Shown: positions 20,010 to 29,615, numbered from the stretch's first letter. The stretch is DNA of 64,000 nt from Symbiodinium natans (GCA_905221605.1 CAJNDS010002668.1:985501-1049500), one strand, 5' to 3'. Notes: generated by a model from the letters alone, not told the origin. Numbers and translations are program-made.

Positions 20010-20059
20010 AGTTCGATCCGATCTTCTCCCGCCCCCTGGCTGCGCCTTCCAGGCTTGAG
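20010..20059 (+). CDS. Exon, unknown product
   Basis: Acceptor GTCAGGCAG. The frame reads FDPIFSRPLAAPSRLE with G/C-rich third positions, donor GAG|GTCCTTTAGGG. A short exon may be missing between 19394 and here, because the phase does not match. Confidence 0.5.
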
Positions 20060-20304
20060 GTCCTTTAGGGTTTGGGATTTAATGTTTAGGGTTTAGGGTT
20101 AGGATTTAGGGCTTAGGGTTTGGGCATTTAGGGTTTCGGGGATGTAGGGTTTCGGGGATTAAGGGTTTTTGCGGGTTTAGGGTTTCGGGGGTTTAGGGTT
20201 TGGGGTGTATGGCTTTAGGCCTGTATAGGGGTTTATTAAGTCTAGAGTTGGGGTAACGAGGGTGTGGGTGTGAAAGCCGAAGGTTGGCCTCAACCTTTGA
20301 ACCT

Positions 20305-20403
20305 AAACCCTAAACCCTAAACCCTAAACCCTAAACCCTAAACCCTAAACCCTAAACCCTAAACCCCAAACCCCAAACCCCAAACCCCAAACCCCGAACC
20401 CCA
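20305..20403 (-). repeat. CCCTAAA array ending in CCCCAAA units
   Basis: Ten CCCTAAA units, then five CCCCAAA units, upstream of the 20423 exon. Confidence 0.85.
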
Positions 20404-20422
20404 ACGCATCCCCCGAGTCCAG

Positions 20423-20464
20423 GCCTTGTGGGGGTTGAGCGTTTCTGGGCACTCACCCTGGGGC
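20423..20464 (+). CDS. Exon interrupted by a family B introner
   Basis: Acceptor GAGTCCAG. 14 codons ALWGLSVSGHSPWG, phase 0-0. The donor GGC|GTTCCC is the first base of the family B element, and the frame continues in the exon after it. Confidence 0.55.
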
Positions 20465-20544
20465 GTTCCCCCTTATACTAACAGTCCTTCACAGGGAAAA
20501 TAGTATGCCCTATTTAAATCCCTCTTAAGGACTGTTAGTAGAAG
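20465..20544. mobile_element. Introner-like element, family B (copy 1)
   Basis: About 80 bp. Left end GTTCCCCCTTATACTAACAG, right end ending GGACTGTTAGTAGAAG. The ends are inverted repeats. It begins GT and offers AG at 20541 or 20544, both in frame between the exons at 20423 and 20542. Related copies are at 31599-31682 and 63166-63245. Confidence 0.75.
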
Positions 20545-20594
20545 GGGGAACATCCCAACACTCGGCCCACTTTTGGAGGAATTCTGCACATGAT
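20545..20594 (+). CDS. Exon after the family B introner
   Basis: The frame reads GEHPNTRPTFGGILHM and follows on in phase from 20464. Donor GAT|GTAGGG. Placed between the DSD and GFED motifs, this could be the part of the glycosyltransferase before the acidic motif. Confidence 0.48.
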
Positions 20595-20750
20595 GTAGGG
20601 TTTATAGTTAAGACGATTTGTATAGCCTTTTCTTCTTATTATTCCAAGGGAACGGCACCAGTTTTCAACTCTTCTTGTTGCAACGGAGGCGCTCCTGAAC
20701 CCCGAAAAGCCCTGAACGCCTAAACCCTGAACCTCATATCCCGCCCTAAT

Positions 20751-20847
20751 TTCTTAGTATGAAATTAGGTACCTTGTAGGGACTCTATAGGGTACCTCAT
20801 TCCCCCCTACAAGGTACCTCATTCCCTCTGTCCCTACTAAGTAAGAA
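20751..20847. mobile_element. Introner-like element, family A (copy 2)
   Basis: TTCTTAGTATGAAATTAGGT at the left pairs with GTCCCTACTAAGTAAGAA at the right, with an internal duplicate of ACAAGGTACCTCATTCCC. It lies just upstream of the 20864 exon. Confidence 0.6.
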
Positions 20848-20863
20848 TCAGTAAGTAATCCAG

Positions 20864-20927
20864 GCCCTGGTTTCGAGGACATCGAGTTCTGCTGGCGACT
20901 GCGGGTGGAGAGGGGCGTCTACACCAG
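20864..20927 (+). CDS. Glycosyltransferase GT2-like exon, GFED motif
   Basis: Acceptor AAGTAATCCAG. The frame reads PGFEDIEFCWRLRVERGVYT, donor ACCAG|GTCGCC. GFEDIEFCWRLR matches the ED motif that holds the catalytic base in GT2 enzymes (GxEDxxxxxR). Second strongest assignment in the window. Confidence 0.8.
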
Positions 20928-21276
20928 GTCGCCGCTTATAAACCCTAAACCCTAAACCCTAAACCCTAAACCCTAAATCCTAAACCCTAAACCCTAAACC
21001 CATCTCTCTCTCTCTCTCTCTCGTGCTTTGCGGTCAAAAGTCTGAAGGCCATTGAAAACCATGGGCCGTAAGCATGGCCCGAGTAACTCGACAGCCCAAG
21101 CCCTAAAGCCGATAAACCCTCATGGACCAGCAGCTCTCCGTTTAGGGTTTAGGGTTTAGGGTTTAGGGTTTAGGGTTTAGGGCTTAGGGTTTAGGGTTTA
21201 GGGTTTAGGGTTTGTAGCTGTGATCCTGGCATTCTCCGAGGTGAAGTGTAGGGAGCTTGCGGCTTAGAAGCTGCAG

Positions 21277-21298
21277 AGTGCACTGCCTAAGCGGGCCC
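21277..21298 (+). CDS. Possible micro-exon
   Basis: Acceptor GAAGCTGCAG. Seven codons VHCLSGP in the phase carried from 20927, donor CCC|GTACTT. It is short, so chance is a real possibility. Confidence 0.35.
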
Positions 21299-21783
21299 GT
21301 ACTTCCTGAGTTGTCCTCAGCAGCACACAATTCAGCCCTTCAGTCCAGTAGAGCGCGACACCTGGTCCCCAAAAAAATCCTTCGCATACATGGGGGAGGG
21401 TTCCGAAACTAGCCCGACGAGCCGAAGCCTGCCGGGGGTACCGTAATTGATTTCGGGGGGGCGGGGGGGTCCCTTTAAGGGGATTCTGTTCTAATTAGTG
21501 GTGGTGTGAACGGGGTACGTACCCCTCTTTTGGGAAATGCCGATGCCCTGCTTGCAAACTCCCAAAGACCAGAAGTCGAGCTTACACCCAAAAGGTTTCC
21601 CTGAAAGCCTCCAATGTCTCAAAGCCATTCTCATGGAGATGTTAGGTGCGGATTGTCCATGTCTGGGTTTGAAGTACGGTCCTCAAGGCATGAGACTCCA
21701 AACCTCAAGAGCCCGAAGGGCCTTAGGGTTTAGGGTTTTGGGTTTAGGGTTCAGGGTTTAGGGTTGAGGGGTGTTGTCCTGCG

Positions 21784-22088
21784 GTTTGCCCTACCCACAA
21801 GGAGATGTCTCTTCCCCATGTGAGCTCTCCTTGCACGCTGCTGGCCGGGCGTGGGGCGCATTGCGCAAGGGTATTCCCATTGCTCCTTGGGGCCAACACG
21901 CCGTGATGGGGCCAAGCAAGGCGAATGACAGCAGGGCGATGGGCTAAGGCGCCTGCTGGGGAGCGACCCGTTCAGGATTGGTGCCTTGGGCACCATGCAT
22001 GGAAAGTCATGCATCCTGATAGACCTCCACTAATCATGGAGGGAGACGCGCACTGTCCCAAGAGGGGAGGCCGTACCAGAGCCGTCAA
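21784..22088. repeat. 305-bp direct duplication, copy 1
   Basis: TTTGCCCTACCCACAAGGAG to GTACCAGAGCCGTC. The second copy at 22334-22638 differs at about two positions. The unit contains ATGCATGGAAAGTCATGCAT, a small hairpin. It lies in the intron between the GFED and YDRG exons. Confidence 0.9.
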
Positions 22089-22333
22089 GGCGATGTTGTT
22101 AATTTGTTGTGACGTGGCTTCGTACATTGTTTGCATGCATGCCAGTGACCTTCGTAACTGGTAGTCCGATGGAGTGCCAGGACAAGGCTTGGTCAAGGGA
22201 CGCGTCATGTGATTTGCTTAAATGGGATTTGATCTGAACTTTGAACCGATATTTCGCATGTAGCTCTTTGAAGAATGTGCAAAGTTGTGCGCAGTGTTGG
22301 TTGTAAAGAAGTGACAGCGAAAACCATTGTCAG

Positions 22334-22638
22334 CTTTGCCCTACCCACAAGGAGATGTCTCTTCCCCATGTGAGCTCTCCTTGCACGCTGCTGGCCGGGC
22401 GTGGGGCGCATTGCGCAAGGGTATTCCCATTGCTCCTTGGGGCCAACACGCCATGATGGGGCCAAGCAAGGCGAATGACAGCAGGGCGATGGGCTAAGGC
22501 GCCTGCTGGGGAGCGACCCGTTCAGGATTGGTGCCTTGGGCACCATGCATGGAAAGTCATGCATCCTGATAGACCTCCACTAATCATGGAGGGAGACGCG
22601 CACTGTCCTAAGAGGGGAGGCCGTACCAGAGCCGTCCT
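22334..22638. repeat. 305-bp direct duplication, copy 2
   Basis: Nearly identical to 21784-22088, 550 bp downstream, so the duplication is young. Open frames on both strands within it are identical in the two copies but have no splice context. A structured RNA was considered and no known family fitted. Confidence 0.9.
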
Positions 22639-22779
22639 TGCCATGCAGTTTGAGTTCAGATGCTGGGGATGCATGTCAGTGCCACTGTGTAAATATTCAA
22701 TGACGTGTATGCAGTTTGTGTACTACGATGTTGCCGCGTGTTACACCGTCAGCCTTCACTACCGCACCCACCCGTGAAG

Positions 22780-22882
22780 GTATTGTGACGAGGCCAAGAT
22801 GTTCCATCAGTATGATCGCGGCCCTATTGGATTGTACAAGCAGTTCTGGAAATATGGGCACACTGCTCCTTGGCACGCACAG
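22780..22882 (+). CDS. Glycosyltransferase GT2-like exon, C-terminal segment
   Basis: After CCCGTGAAG the frame reads YCDEAKM then FHQYDRGPIGLYKQFWKYG and HTAPWHAQ, donor CAG|GTCCCA. HxYDxGxxGLxxQFxKYG is a typical C-terminal segment of GT2 enzymes after the ED motif. Codon use is G/C rich. Confidence 0.75.
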
Positions 22883-23269
22883 GTCCCAACCGTCCTAACC
22901 CTAAACTTAAAGCTTTTGAGCCCTAAACACCGAAACTCAGAAGCCCTAAACCGAAAGCCGCACATGCAGGACTGCGCGACTAAAACTTCGCGCTTGGGGC
23001 TCGGGGTTTCAATGCAACCTGAAAAGGAACCTCAGAATCCCACATGCCGATCCCCCTGAACCCTAGCGCCCCAAAACCCTATAACTTTAGGGTTTAGGGT
23101 TTAGGGTTTGGGGTTTAGGGTTTAGGGTTTAGGGTTTAGGGTATTCTGGACCCCCATACCCTCCAAAGACCCCTGCACTCCGCGAACCCCTCAAAAATCC
23201 TACGGCTCAGGGCAAAGAAGGTTTGGGGTTTAGGGCCTTGGGGCTGAATCCCCCCCGAAGCCCTAAACC

Positions 23270-23342
23270 CCTAACCCGAAACCCTAAACCCCAAGCCCTA
23301 AACCCTAAACCCTAAACCCTAAACCCTAAACCCTAAACCCCC
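23270..23342 (-). repeat. CCCTAAA array
   Basis: Nine units upstream of the 23380 exon. Confidence 0.8.
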
Positions 23343-23379
23343 CTCGGAGCCTCCCTCGGAGCCCCCCAAAGCCCTCCAG

Positions 23380-23450
23380 AGCTCCCGACCAAGGAGCCGA
23401 TCATGGCCTGGATGCACCCGCAGTTTACTTTCCAGGCTTGCCGGGTCATG
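23380..23450 (+). CDS. Glycosyltransferase GT2-like exon, EPIM..HP segment
   Basis: Acceptor GCCCTCCAG. The frame reads LPTKEPIMAWMHPQFTFQAC then RVM, donor exactly at GTTTAGGG. KEPxMxxxHPxF fits the region after KYG in GT2 enzymes (KYGRxEPLM..HP). The phase does not match 22882 directly, so an exon or a different donor is missing. Confidence 0.68.
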
Positions 23451-23454
23451 GTTT

Positions 23455-23643
23455 AGGGTTTAGTTTAGGGTTAAGGGTCAGGGTTTAGGGTTCAGGGTTC
23501 AGGGTTTAGGGTTTAGGGTTTAGGGTTTAGGGTTTAGGGTTTAGGGTTTAAGGTTTAGGGTTTAGGGTTTAGGGTTTAGGGTATAGGGTTTAGGGTCAAG
23601 GGTCAAGGGTCAAGGGTTCAGGGTTCAGGGTTTAGGGTTTAGG
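23455..23643 (+). repeat. TTTAGGG array with TCAAGGG variants
   Basis: Starts at the donor of the 23380 exon. The matching C-rich arm is at 24185-24290. Confidence 0.85.
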
Positions 23644-24184
23644 GCTCTCATCGCCACGTCGTGTCTCCTAGGGTTGTAGGGTAAATTTAGGGCCCAGATT
23701 TAGGGGCCATGTAGCTACCCTTGGAGTGTTAGGTGTTTGGTTTTTCGTTATCCAGATGTGGGCTAGGTGAGTGGTTTGCCCAAATGTTCAGACAAATCCT
23801 CCACTCACATGCATCCTAAACCTGACATGGAGACTCTGCACCCCATCAAATGTCACTTGAACCCTACATAACCCTTAATTAACCCTATAAACAACCCCAA
23901 CCCTAAACCGCCCTAGGCCCCAAACTTGAACTAGCCCTCAACCCCGAACCCTAAACAACCTGTAACCACATCAAACAAATCTAAGCCCTGAACCAACCTA
24001 AACATCACACCGGATAGACCTAAACCACCTTAAATGACCCTTAAACAACTTAAGCAAACCCAAGCCCACCCTAGACAACACCCAAGCACCTTAATGACCT
24101 TAACCACCCTAAACCACACCCAACACCCTGAGTGATCCTTGGCCACCCTAAACAAGAAGCTACACAACCCTAAGCAATCCTAAA

Positions 24185-24355
24185 CCCTAACGAACCCTAA
24201 ACCCTAAACCCTAAACCCTAAACCCTAAACCCTAAACCCTAAACCCTAAACCCTAAACCCTAAACCCTAAACCCTAAACCCTAAACCCCAAGCCCTAAAC
24301 ATCCCTAAGACCTAAACATCCCTAAACCCTAAACATCCATAAATTCCTAAACGTG
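24185..24355 (-). repeat. CCCTAAA array with ACATCCCTAA tail
   Basis: Fourteen units, then longer AAACATCCCTA-type units. Upstream, 23850-24180 is loosely repetitive with AACCCTAAAC-like words, a decayed array. Confidence 0.8.
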
Positions 24356-24534
24356 AAACCCCTCAACTTCCCCAAGCCCCTGAGTCCTGCGCAGCTTTAG
24401 GGTTTCAGGGTTCAGGGTTCAGGGTTCAGGGTTCAGGGTTCAGGGTTTAGGGTTTAGGGTTTAGGGTTTAGGGTTTAGGGTGTAGGGTTTAGGGTTTAGG
24501 GTGTAGGGTTTAGGGTTTAGGGTTTAGCTCACAG

Positions 24535-24604
24535 GGGTCCCGGCCTGTGACGCTGGGCTGGCGAGACCCCCGGGATCCCGAGGCTCCACGGGCCGAACTT
24601 CGGG
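24535..24604 (+). CDS. Exon, frame uncertain
   Basis: Acceptor TTTAGCTCACAG. Phase 0, as left by 23450, gives GSRPVTLGWRDPRDPEAPRA then ELR, donor CGGG|GTTGTT. Another frame runs to a GAG|GTAAGG donor at 24613. Confidence 0.42.
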
Positions 24605-25365
24605 GTTGTTGAGGTAAGGTTTAGGGTTTAGGGTTTAGGGTTCAATGTTCAGGGTTCAGGGTTTGGGGTTTAGGGTTTAGGGTTCAGGGTTCAGGGTTCC
24701 GGGTTCAGGGTCCAGGGTTTAGGGTTTAGGGTTTAGGGACTTTCATGGATGTTTTGGAACGTTCATGGTTTGGGGCTTCGGGATGTTTAGGGCTTTGGGA
24801 TGTTTATGGTTTAGGGATTAGGGTTGCTTTGGGTTGCAAGCTCAAGAGAATCCTGGTTTGGAGCTCTTTTCAGAGGGGGCTTAAAAGGACCAGTCTTGGT
24901 TGTTCGGGCAAGGGTTTGCAGGGTTCAGGGGGTTGAGGGCTTCGTGCGGCTAAGCGGGTCGATTCGGGTTGTTTCGGTTGAGGGCTTTATTGTGTGGTTT
25001 AGGTTTCTGTGTTAAGGCTGGGGTTACATAGAGCTTTGTAAAAAACGGTCTATAGTGTAGTTTAGAGTTTTGGAATTGGAGTTTGTCCGGGTTGGGTTTA
25101 CATGGTCCGACTGTGCACGCCTCCGATTGTTGAACCAGTGCCAACAGAAATGCTGGGCAACACAGACCGTGGACCATGCCTGGGTTTTGGTTTACCGTAA
25201 ACCCAAAACCCTAAAACTCGAAACCACAGCTCGGAAACGTTAGTACATCTTACATATCCGCCGAGTAGCAGAAGCCTTGTTCATAGAGACTTATTTTAAA
25301 AACCACCCCATCAGGGGTACGACCCTGTTTTCGGAACCACACCTCACCTCGGAACCACACCTCAC

Positions 25366-25394
<29 letters not shown>

Positions 25395-25396
<2 letters not shown>

Positions 25397-25535
25397 ACTA
25401 AAGCCTAAAGCCTAAAGCCTAAAGCCTAAACCCTGACACCCTGACACCCTGACACCCTGACACCCTGACACCCTGACACCCTTACACCCTTACACCCTTA
25501 CACCCTTAAACCCTTAAACCCTTAAACCCTTAACC
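25395..25535 (-). repeat. Stepwise variant array
   Basis: Runs in order of AAGCCTA, CCCTGACA, CCCTTACA and CCCTTAAA units, bounded on both sides by C homopolymers. Each block differs from the next by one base, as if one lineage of repeat drifted and was amplified at each step. Confidence 0.85.
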
Positions 25536-25565
25536 CCCCCCCCCCCCCCTCAAATCTTTTGCCAG

Positions 25566-25598
25566 GAGGGAGGCCCGGCAGCGATGGCGAAGTCGGCG
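25566..25598 (+). CDS. Micro-exon, unknown product
   Basis: Acceptor TTTTGCCAG. 11 codons EGGPAAMAKSA, phase 0-0, donor GCG|GTGCGA. Confidence 0.38.
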
Positions 25599-25746
25599 GT
25601 GCGAGGCAACGCGGCCCCAGCCCTAAACCCTAAACCCTAAACCCTAAACCCTAAACGCTAAACCCTAAACCCTAAACCCTAAACTCCTTCTCATCAAAGG
25701 GCTCTTCCTTGCACACCTAGACAGGGGTAGGTTTGAACACAATGTT

Positions 25747-25862
25747 TTTATTACACTTAATCCCCCAATATAGGGGTTTCCGAAATTAGGGGTACCTTAT
25801 TGGGGTCCTTATGATAAGGGAATCCTACTATTTGGGGGGTCTATATTAGGGGGTCTAGCCAT
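25747..25862. mobile_element. Inverted-repeat element, family C (copy 2)
   Basis: GGGGTTTCCGAAATTAGGGG then GGTACCTTATTGGGGTCC, ending in TATTAGGGGGTCTAGCC. Similar to 5568 and 32617 copies. Confidence 0.5.
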
Positions 25863-26186
25863 AGAAAACTAATGTTTATAGGGCCCACAAACCTACCCCG
25901 GCTAGGCTGGCTTCTTGTTCAGTTCAGGAGCTTAATTCCAGCTGCAAGAAAAAAGGGTACTTTCTATCTACCGTATACCCTTGGTGTGGTAAACTAGTTC
26001 AACTTCCCTAAGAAGAATCCTGCCCTACACCCTAAACCCTAAACCCTAAACCCTAAACCCCTAAACCCTGTCAAGGGATTCTGCCTGAGGTTGCGCTCTT
26101 AAGTTCAGGGGCCCTTGTAGCGAATTGCGAAGGAGTGTATCACCGGAAATGAGCCTGAGCCCCTGAAGCCACCGCCATTGGACCAG

Positions 26187-26254
26187 GTTTGGACGGTGTC
26201 GTGCGGTTCCTCAAGTGGCAAACAAAGCCTGCGCCGCCCCTCGGTGCTGGTAGG
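26187..26254 (+). CDS. Exon, unknown product
   Basis: Acceptor ATTGGACCAG. The frame reads LDGVVRFLKWQTKPAPPLGA then GR, donor AGG|GTTTAGGG. A second frame is also open. Confidence 0.5.
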
Positions 26255-26386
26255 GTTTAGGGTTTAGGGTTTAGGGTTTAGGGTTTAGGGTTTAGGGTTT
26301 AGGGTTTAGGGTTTAGGGTTTAGGGTTTAGGGTTTAGGGTTTAGGGTTTAGGGTTTAGGGTTTAGGGTTTAGGGTTTAGGGTTTAG
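26255..26386 (+). repeat. Long pure TTTAGGG array
   Basis: About 19 perfect units starting at the donor of the preceding exon. Confidence 0.9.
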
Positions 26387-26904
26387 CATGGCAATGTCTC
26401 CGAAAGCCTCTGCCTGTGCTGCTAGTTAGTTGCCTTCTGGTTGGGGGGGCTAAAGCCTAAACCCTAATTTGGGATTTCGGTCCTGGTTTTCGTGTCCTTT
26501 CGTGTCCTCAGCCCTAAACACATCCAACATGTCTCCTCAGGGTGCTAACGGTTCCCCTAATCCCCGGCACTCCAAAACAAGAATGCAGTTTAGGGCTTAG
26601 GGTGTAGGGTTTAGGTTTAGTCTTTTTTTTTTTGGGGGGGGGGGGGATTCTGTGGTTCTCCGAGAAAATTCAAGAGTTCAAGCCGTAAGCCCACCTCGAA
26701 CTTCGAAGTCCCCGAGAGCCGAACTCAGAGTTTGATTCTCTACGATTTGCTTACGAACCCCCCAAAAATTAAAAACCAAATAGTAAAATAAGATATAAGA
26801 AATAATCATAATCCCTGCATTGCCCTTATAAGGAAGAATTTGTTTTGTTTTTTAGGGGCTCTTAAGCAATTGGTAGTTCTGGGGAAAGCAGGCAAGATGA
26901 TAAT

Positions 26905-27045
26905 CAAATTCGAGCGTGCCCGAAATTAGGGGGGTATTTTATGGGGGGGGGGGGGGGGGGGGGGGGGGGTATCCTTCTTACAAAGGAAATCCTAGTATTC
27001 GTGGAACTTTATATTTGGGGGTCCCTTATTTTCGTAAACCCCCCA
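26905..27045. mobile_element. Inverted-repeat element, family C (copy 3) with poly-G
   Basis: GCCCGAAATTAGGGGGGTAT, then a 27-G run, then a right half ending GGGGGTCCCTTATTTTCGTA. The G run seems to have expanded inside the element. Confidence 0.5.
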
Positions 27046-27261
27046 AAAATCAGAAAGTTGACATCTTTGACCATGCTGCCTTCTCATTTCGAGTCGGGAT
27101 GGTGTGCAGAAGGGCATGCTGCGGGATGGCGTTTTGCTGGATCAGCCTAGAATCCCCCTCTAAACGGTGAACTTACACCCAAAACCTTAGACACTCAAAA
27201 TCCGGAACTTGGGCAACAGGCTCATTCGTTTAGGGGTCTAGGGGTGTAGGGCTTAGCCCAG

Positions 27262-27294
27262 AGTCCCTCAGCTCTTGCTGTTTCAGCTCTTACT
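27262..27294 (+). CDS. Exon before a family A introner
   Basis: Acceptor CTTAGCCCAG. 11 codons SPSALAVSALT, phase 0-0, donor TTACT|GTTATA, the same ACT|GTT junction as at 60321. Confidence 0.5.
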
Positions 27295-27355
27295 GTTATA
27301 CCCTTCAACGGATTATATAGGGTACCTCATTCCCTCATTCCCTACTAGCCAACAG
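27295..27355. mobile_element. Introner-like element, family A (copy 3), 61-nt intron
   Basis: GTTATACCCTTCAACGGATT to CATTCCCTACTAGCCAACAG. It contains the GGTACCTCATTCCCT core of family A. GT and AG lie at its two ends, and the flanking frames join without a stop. Confidence 0.65.
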
Positions 27356-27428
27356 CAAGAGCTGAGCCCAGGCGAGACGAGCCACTGGCACTGCCGCCGA
27401 ATTCGGATCCTCCAAAGTGACGCCAGCG
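27356..27428 (+). CDS. Exon after a family A introner
   Basis: The frame reads QELSPGETSHWHCRRIRILQ then SDAS, donor CAGCG|GTGAAA. It continues in phase from 27294. Confidence 0.58.
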
Positions 27429-28159
27429 GTGAAAACGGCAGCCGTGTTCTGGGTTCCGGCTCAGGCGCTTAAACGAAGCTACCCAAAGCTGCCCTGCTAG
27501 GGTTATACAATAAAGAATGGCAGCCTGACGTGCTGAAGGCTCTCATTTCATTTTTTTTGCGCGAGATGTTGTCCCATCCCGAAGCCGTAAGCCCCAGCCA
27601 GGGCTCTGACATGCAATGCAAAGCTCCCACAAGTATGGGTCTAAGTTGGGTTTAGGGTTTAGGGTTTAGGCCTTAGGGTTTAGGGTCTAGGTCTTAGGGT
27701 TCAGGGGTTAGGGTTTAGGGTTTAGGGTTCAGGGTTTAGGGTTTAAGGTGTGGGGTTTAGGGTTTGGGGTTTAGGGTTTTGGGTCTGGGTCATGCCGAGA
27801 ACCTGACACAATTGAGGCCTCAGTCCTCGTCTCAGCGAGGTTCAGGGCTCGTGCCTGTAGACCTGGAGGTTGAGGGCTTCAGGGTTTCGACTGTCTGCTT
27901 TAGAAGTTCAGGGCTTTAGAGTTTGTTTTTTTTTGGGCTAAGGTGCTGTGGATCTTCCTGATGCCAACGATGAACCTCAGCGCCCCGCATTTCCATCTCC
28001 CTAGGCCCCGAATCGATCGCAGAAACCTGGACCCACCTGATGACGCCGAAAGGCCTACGACTCTAAACAACCGGTAACCCTAAATCGTAAAACCTAAACC
28101 CTAAATCGTAACCCAACCAAAGCCGAGGCGGCAGGCACTGCTCACCACCGGTGCCCTAG

Positions 28160-28218
28160 ATGCGGCCGATTGCGCTGCCTATGCTTCTAGCGAGGCAGGT
28201 TGCTTAGCGTTGCTGCGG
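28160..28218 (+). CDS. Exon, unknown product
   Basis: Acceptor GGTGCCCTAG. In the phase carried from 27428 it reads AADCAAYASSEAGCLALLR, donor CGG|GTGGGG at the start of a poly-G run. Confidence 0.42.
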
Positions 28219-28246
28219 GTGGGGGGGGGGGGGGGGGGGGGGTGGG

Positions 28247-28407
28247 GGGTTTAGGGTTTAGGGTTTAGGGTTTAGGGTTTAGGGGGTTTAGGGTTTAGGG
28301 TTTAGGGTTTAGGGTTTAGGGTTTTGGGTTTAGGGTTTAGGGTTTAGGGTTTAGGGTTTAGGGTTTAGGGTTTAGGGTTTAGGGTTTAGGGTTTAGGGTT
28401 TAGGGCT
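28247..28407 (+). repeat. Long TTTAGGG array
   Basis: About 22 units, nearly pure, after a 24-G run. Confidence 0.9.
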
Positions 28408-28485
28408 TAACATGTCCTACTTCATGCTCTTCTATGCGCACATCCCCTCCCCTTGGACCCCCTGCATTAACAACGTGGCGATTAG
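28404..28485 (+). CDS. Exon, hydrophobic peptide
   Basis: The acceptor may be the last TTTAG of the array itself. The frame reads NMSYFMLFYAHIPSPWTPCI then NNVAI, G/C-rich third positions, donor ATTAG|GTTGGT. Confidence 0.48.
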
Positions 28486-28654
28486 GTTGGTCTGGGCTTT
28501 ACTTGCTTCGGATTTGGTGTTTCGAACCTTGGTTCAAGGTTGAAAAGTTTCGGAGCTTAGGGCTGGAGGTTTAGAATTCGGCGTGTGATGCTTTAGGGTG
28601 TGGCGCGGTTAGGGCTCATTAGATTGTGTATTTCTCAACACTCCATGACGTGAG

Positions 28655-28731
28655 GCTGCAACCGCCTTCGCGCTCAGTTCCACGGGCGACTGCCGGGGGC
28701 CCATTCCAGCTTGGAATCATCGGCCATCAAG
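28655..28731 (+). CDS. Exon, frame uncertain
   Basis: Island between CATGACGTGAG and CAAG|GTTAAG. All three frames are open, for example AATAFALSSTGDCRGPIPAW or, from an internal CTCAG acceptor, FHGRLPGAHSSLESSAIK. Confidence 0.4.
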
Positions 28732-29137
28732 GTTAAGGTGAGCTTTGTTTGCTTACTGCTAGGGTTGAGGGGTCAAGGTTAAGGTGAGCCCATGTTTGTT
28801 TACTTTTAGGGTTTAGGGTTTCAAGGGCAAGGGGACTAGAAAACGGAAATGGTATCTGCTAACTGTCTAAAGGAAGGGAAAAGCCCTGTAGCCAAAAACT
28901 TCAGCCAGAAACGCGGGTCAGAACCTTGAGTTGAAGTCGTTGTCTGGTGTCCAAACCCCTCCCCACCTAATGGAATAAGTTAGCTGTTGGTTGAGAAGTA
29001 CGAAGCCCAGAGGTATGGGCAGCAAGTACACGGTTGCAGCTAGCAGGAAAAGCCTTGCAGTGCAAGTAGACTAAACAGTGTAGAGTTGTCTCTGCTTAAT
29101 CATGCCCTTCAGCCACATTGAATTGTGCGACCAGGCC

Positions 29138-29263
29138 CCCACTTGGAGGTTCATGGGTACTTATAATAACCACAATGATAAGTCTACTTATAACCTGCTT
29201 AGGGGACTTCGGGGGCTTATACGTGCAGTGTTAATTGAGGTTATAAGTACTCCAAGTAGACCC
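29138..29263. mobile_element. Inverted-repeat element, family G (copy 2)
   Basis: CACTTGGAGGTTCATGGGTA at the left and TTATAAGTACTCCAAGTAG at the right. Same ends as 1330-1516. Confidence 0.7.
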
Positions 29264-29290
29264 CCAAGGCAAGTTATAGACCTCCCAAAG

Positions 29291-29378
29291 TCGGCGCCAT
29301 CCAAAGCTGCACGAAGTATGGAGGGTAGGGCCGCAGGTAAGCAGCTAGAAACCTTCACAGCCCACCGGCGTGCGGCCC
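29291..29378 (+). CDS. Exon, unknown product
   Basis: Acceptor CCTCCCAAAG. The frame reads SAPSKAARSMEGRAAGKQLE then TFTAHRRAA, donor GCCC|GTCTTA; an internal GCAG|GTAAGC at 29336 is a stronger donor. The frame runs on to a TAA at 29440. Confidence 0.4.
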
Positions 29379-29507
29379 GTCTTACCCTTAACCAGAGACT
29401 CCTAAACCCCTTAATTAAGACATGCCCGTTTAAATTCTAATGGCAATCCTAACATGATGTAAGGCAGATTCCTTAATGAAGGGGTTTTGGAGTCTCTGAG
29501 TTGAATC

Positions 29508-29615
29508 TAAGAAGGAAATGAGGGAATGAGGTACCCTGTAGAGTCCTTTAAGGGGTATTTGTAGAGGGATAGAAGGTACCCAATTCCCTTAATTCACTAC
29601 TAAGAACTGAAGGGT
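29508..29615. mobile_element. Introner-like element, family A (copy 4)
   Basis: GGAAATGAGGGAATGAGGTA at the left, GGTACCCAATTCCCTTAATT then CACTACTAAG at the right. No clear exons directly beside it. Confidence 0.55.

Noticed and set aside
22205-22564. Minus-strand 119-codon frame in the duplicated unit
   Set aside because: Present in both copies by duplication, but no splice or start context and poor codon use.
21784-22638. Known structured RNA (SRP RNA, RNase P RNA, snRNA) in the duplicated unit
   Set aside because: Short words resemble parts of these RNAs, but conserved cores did not line up.
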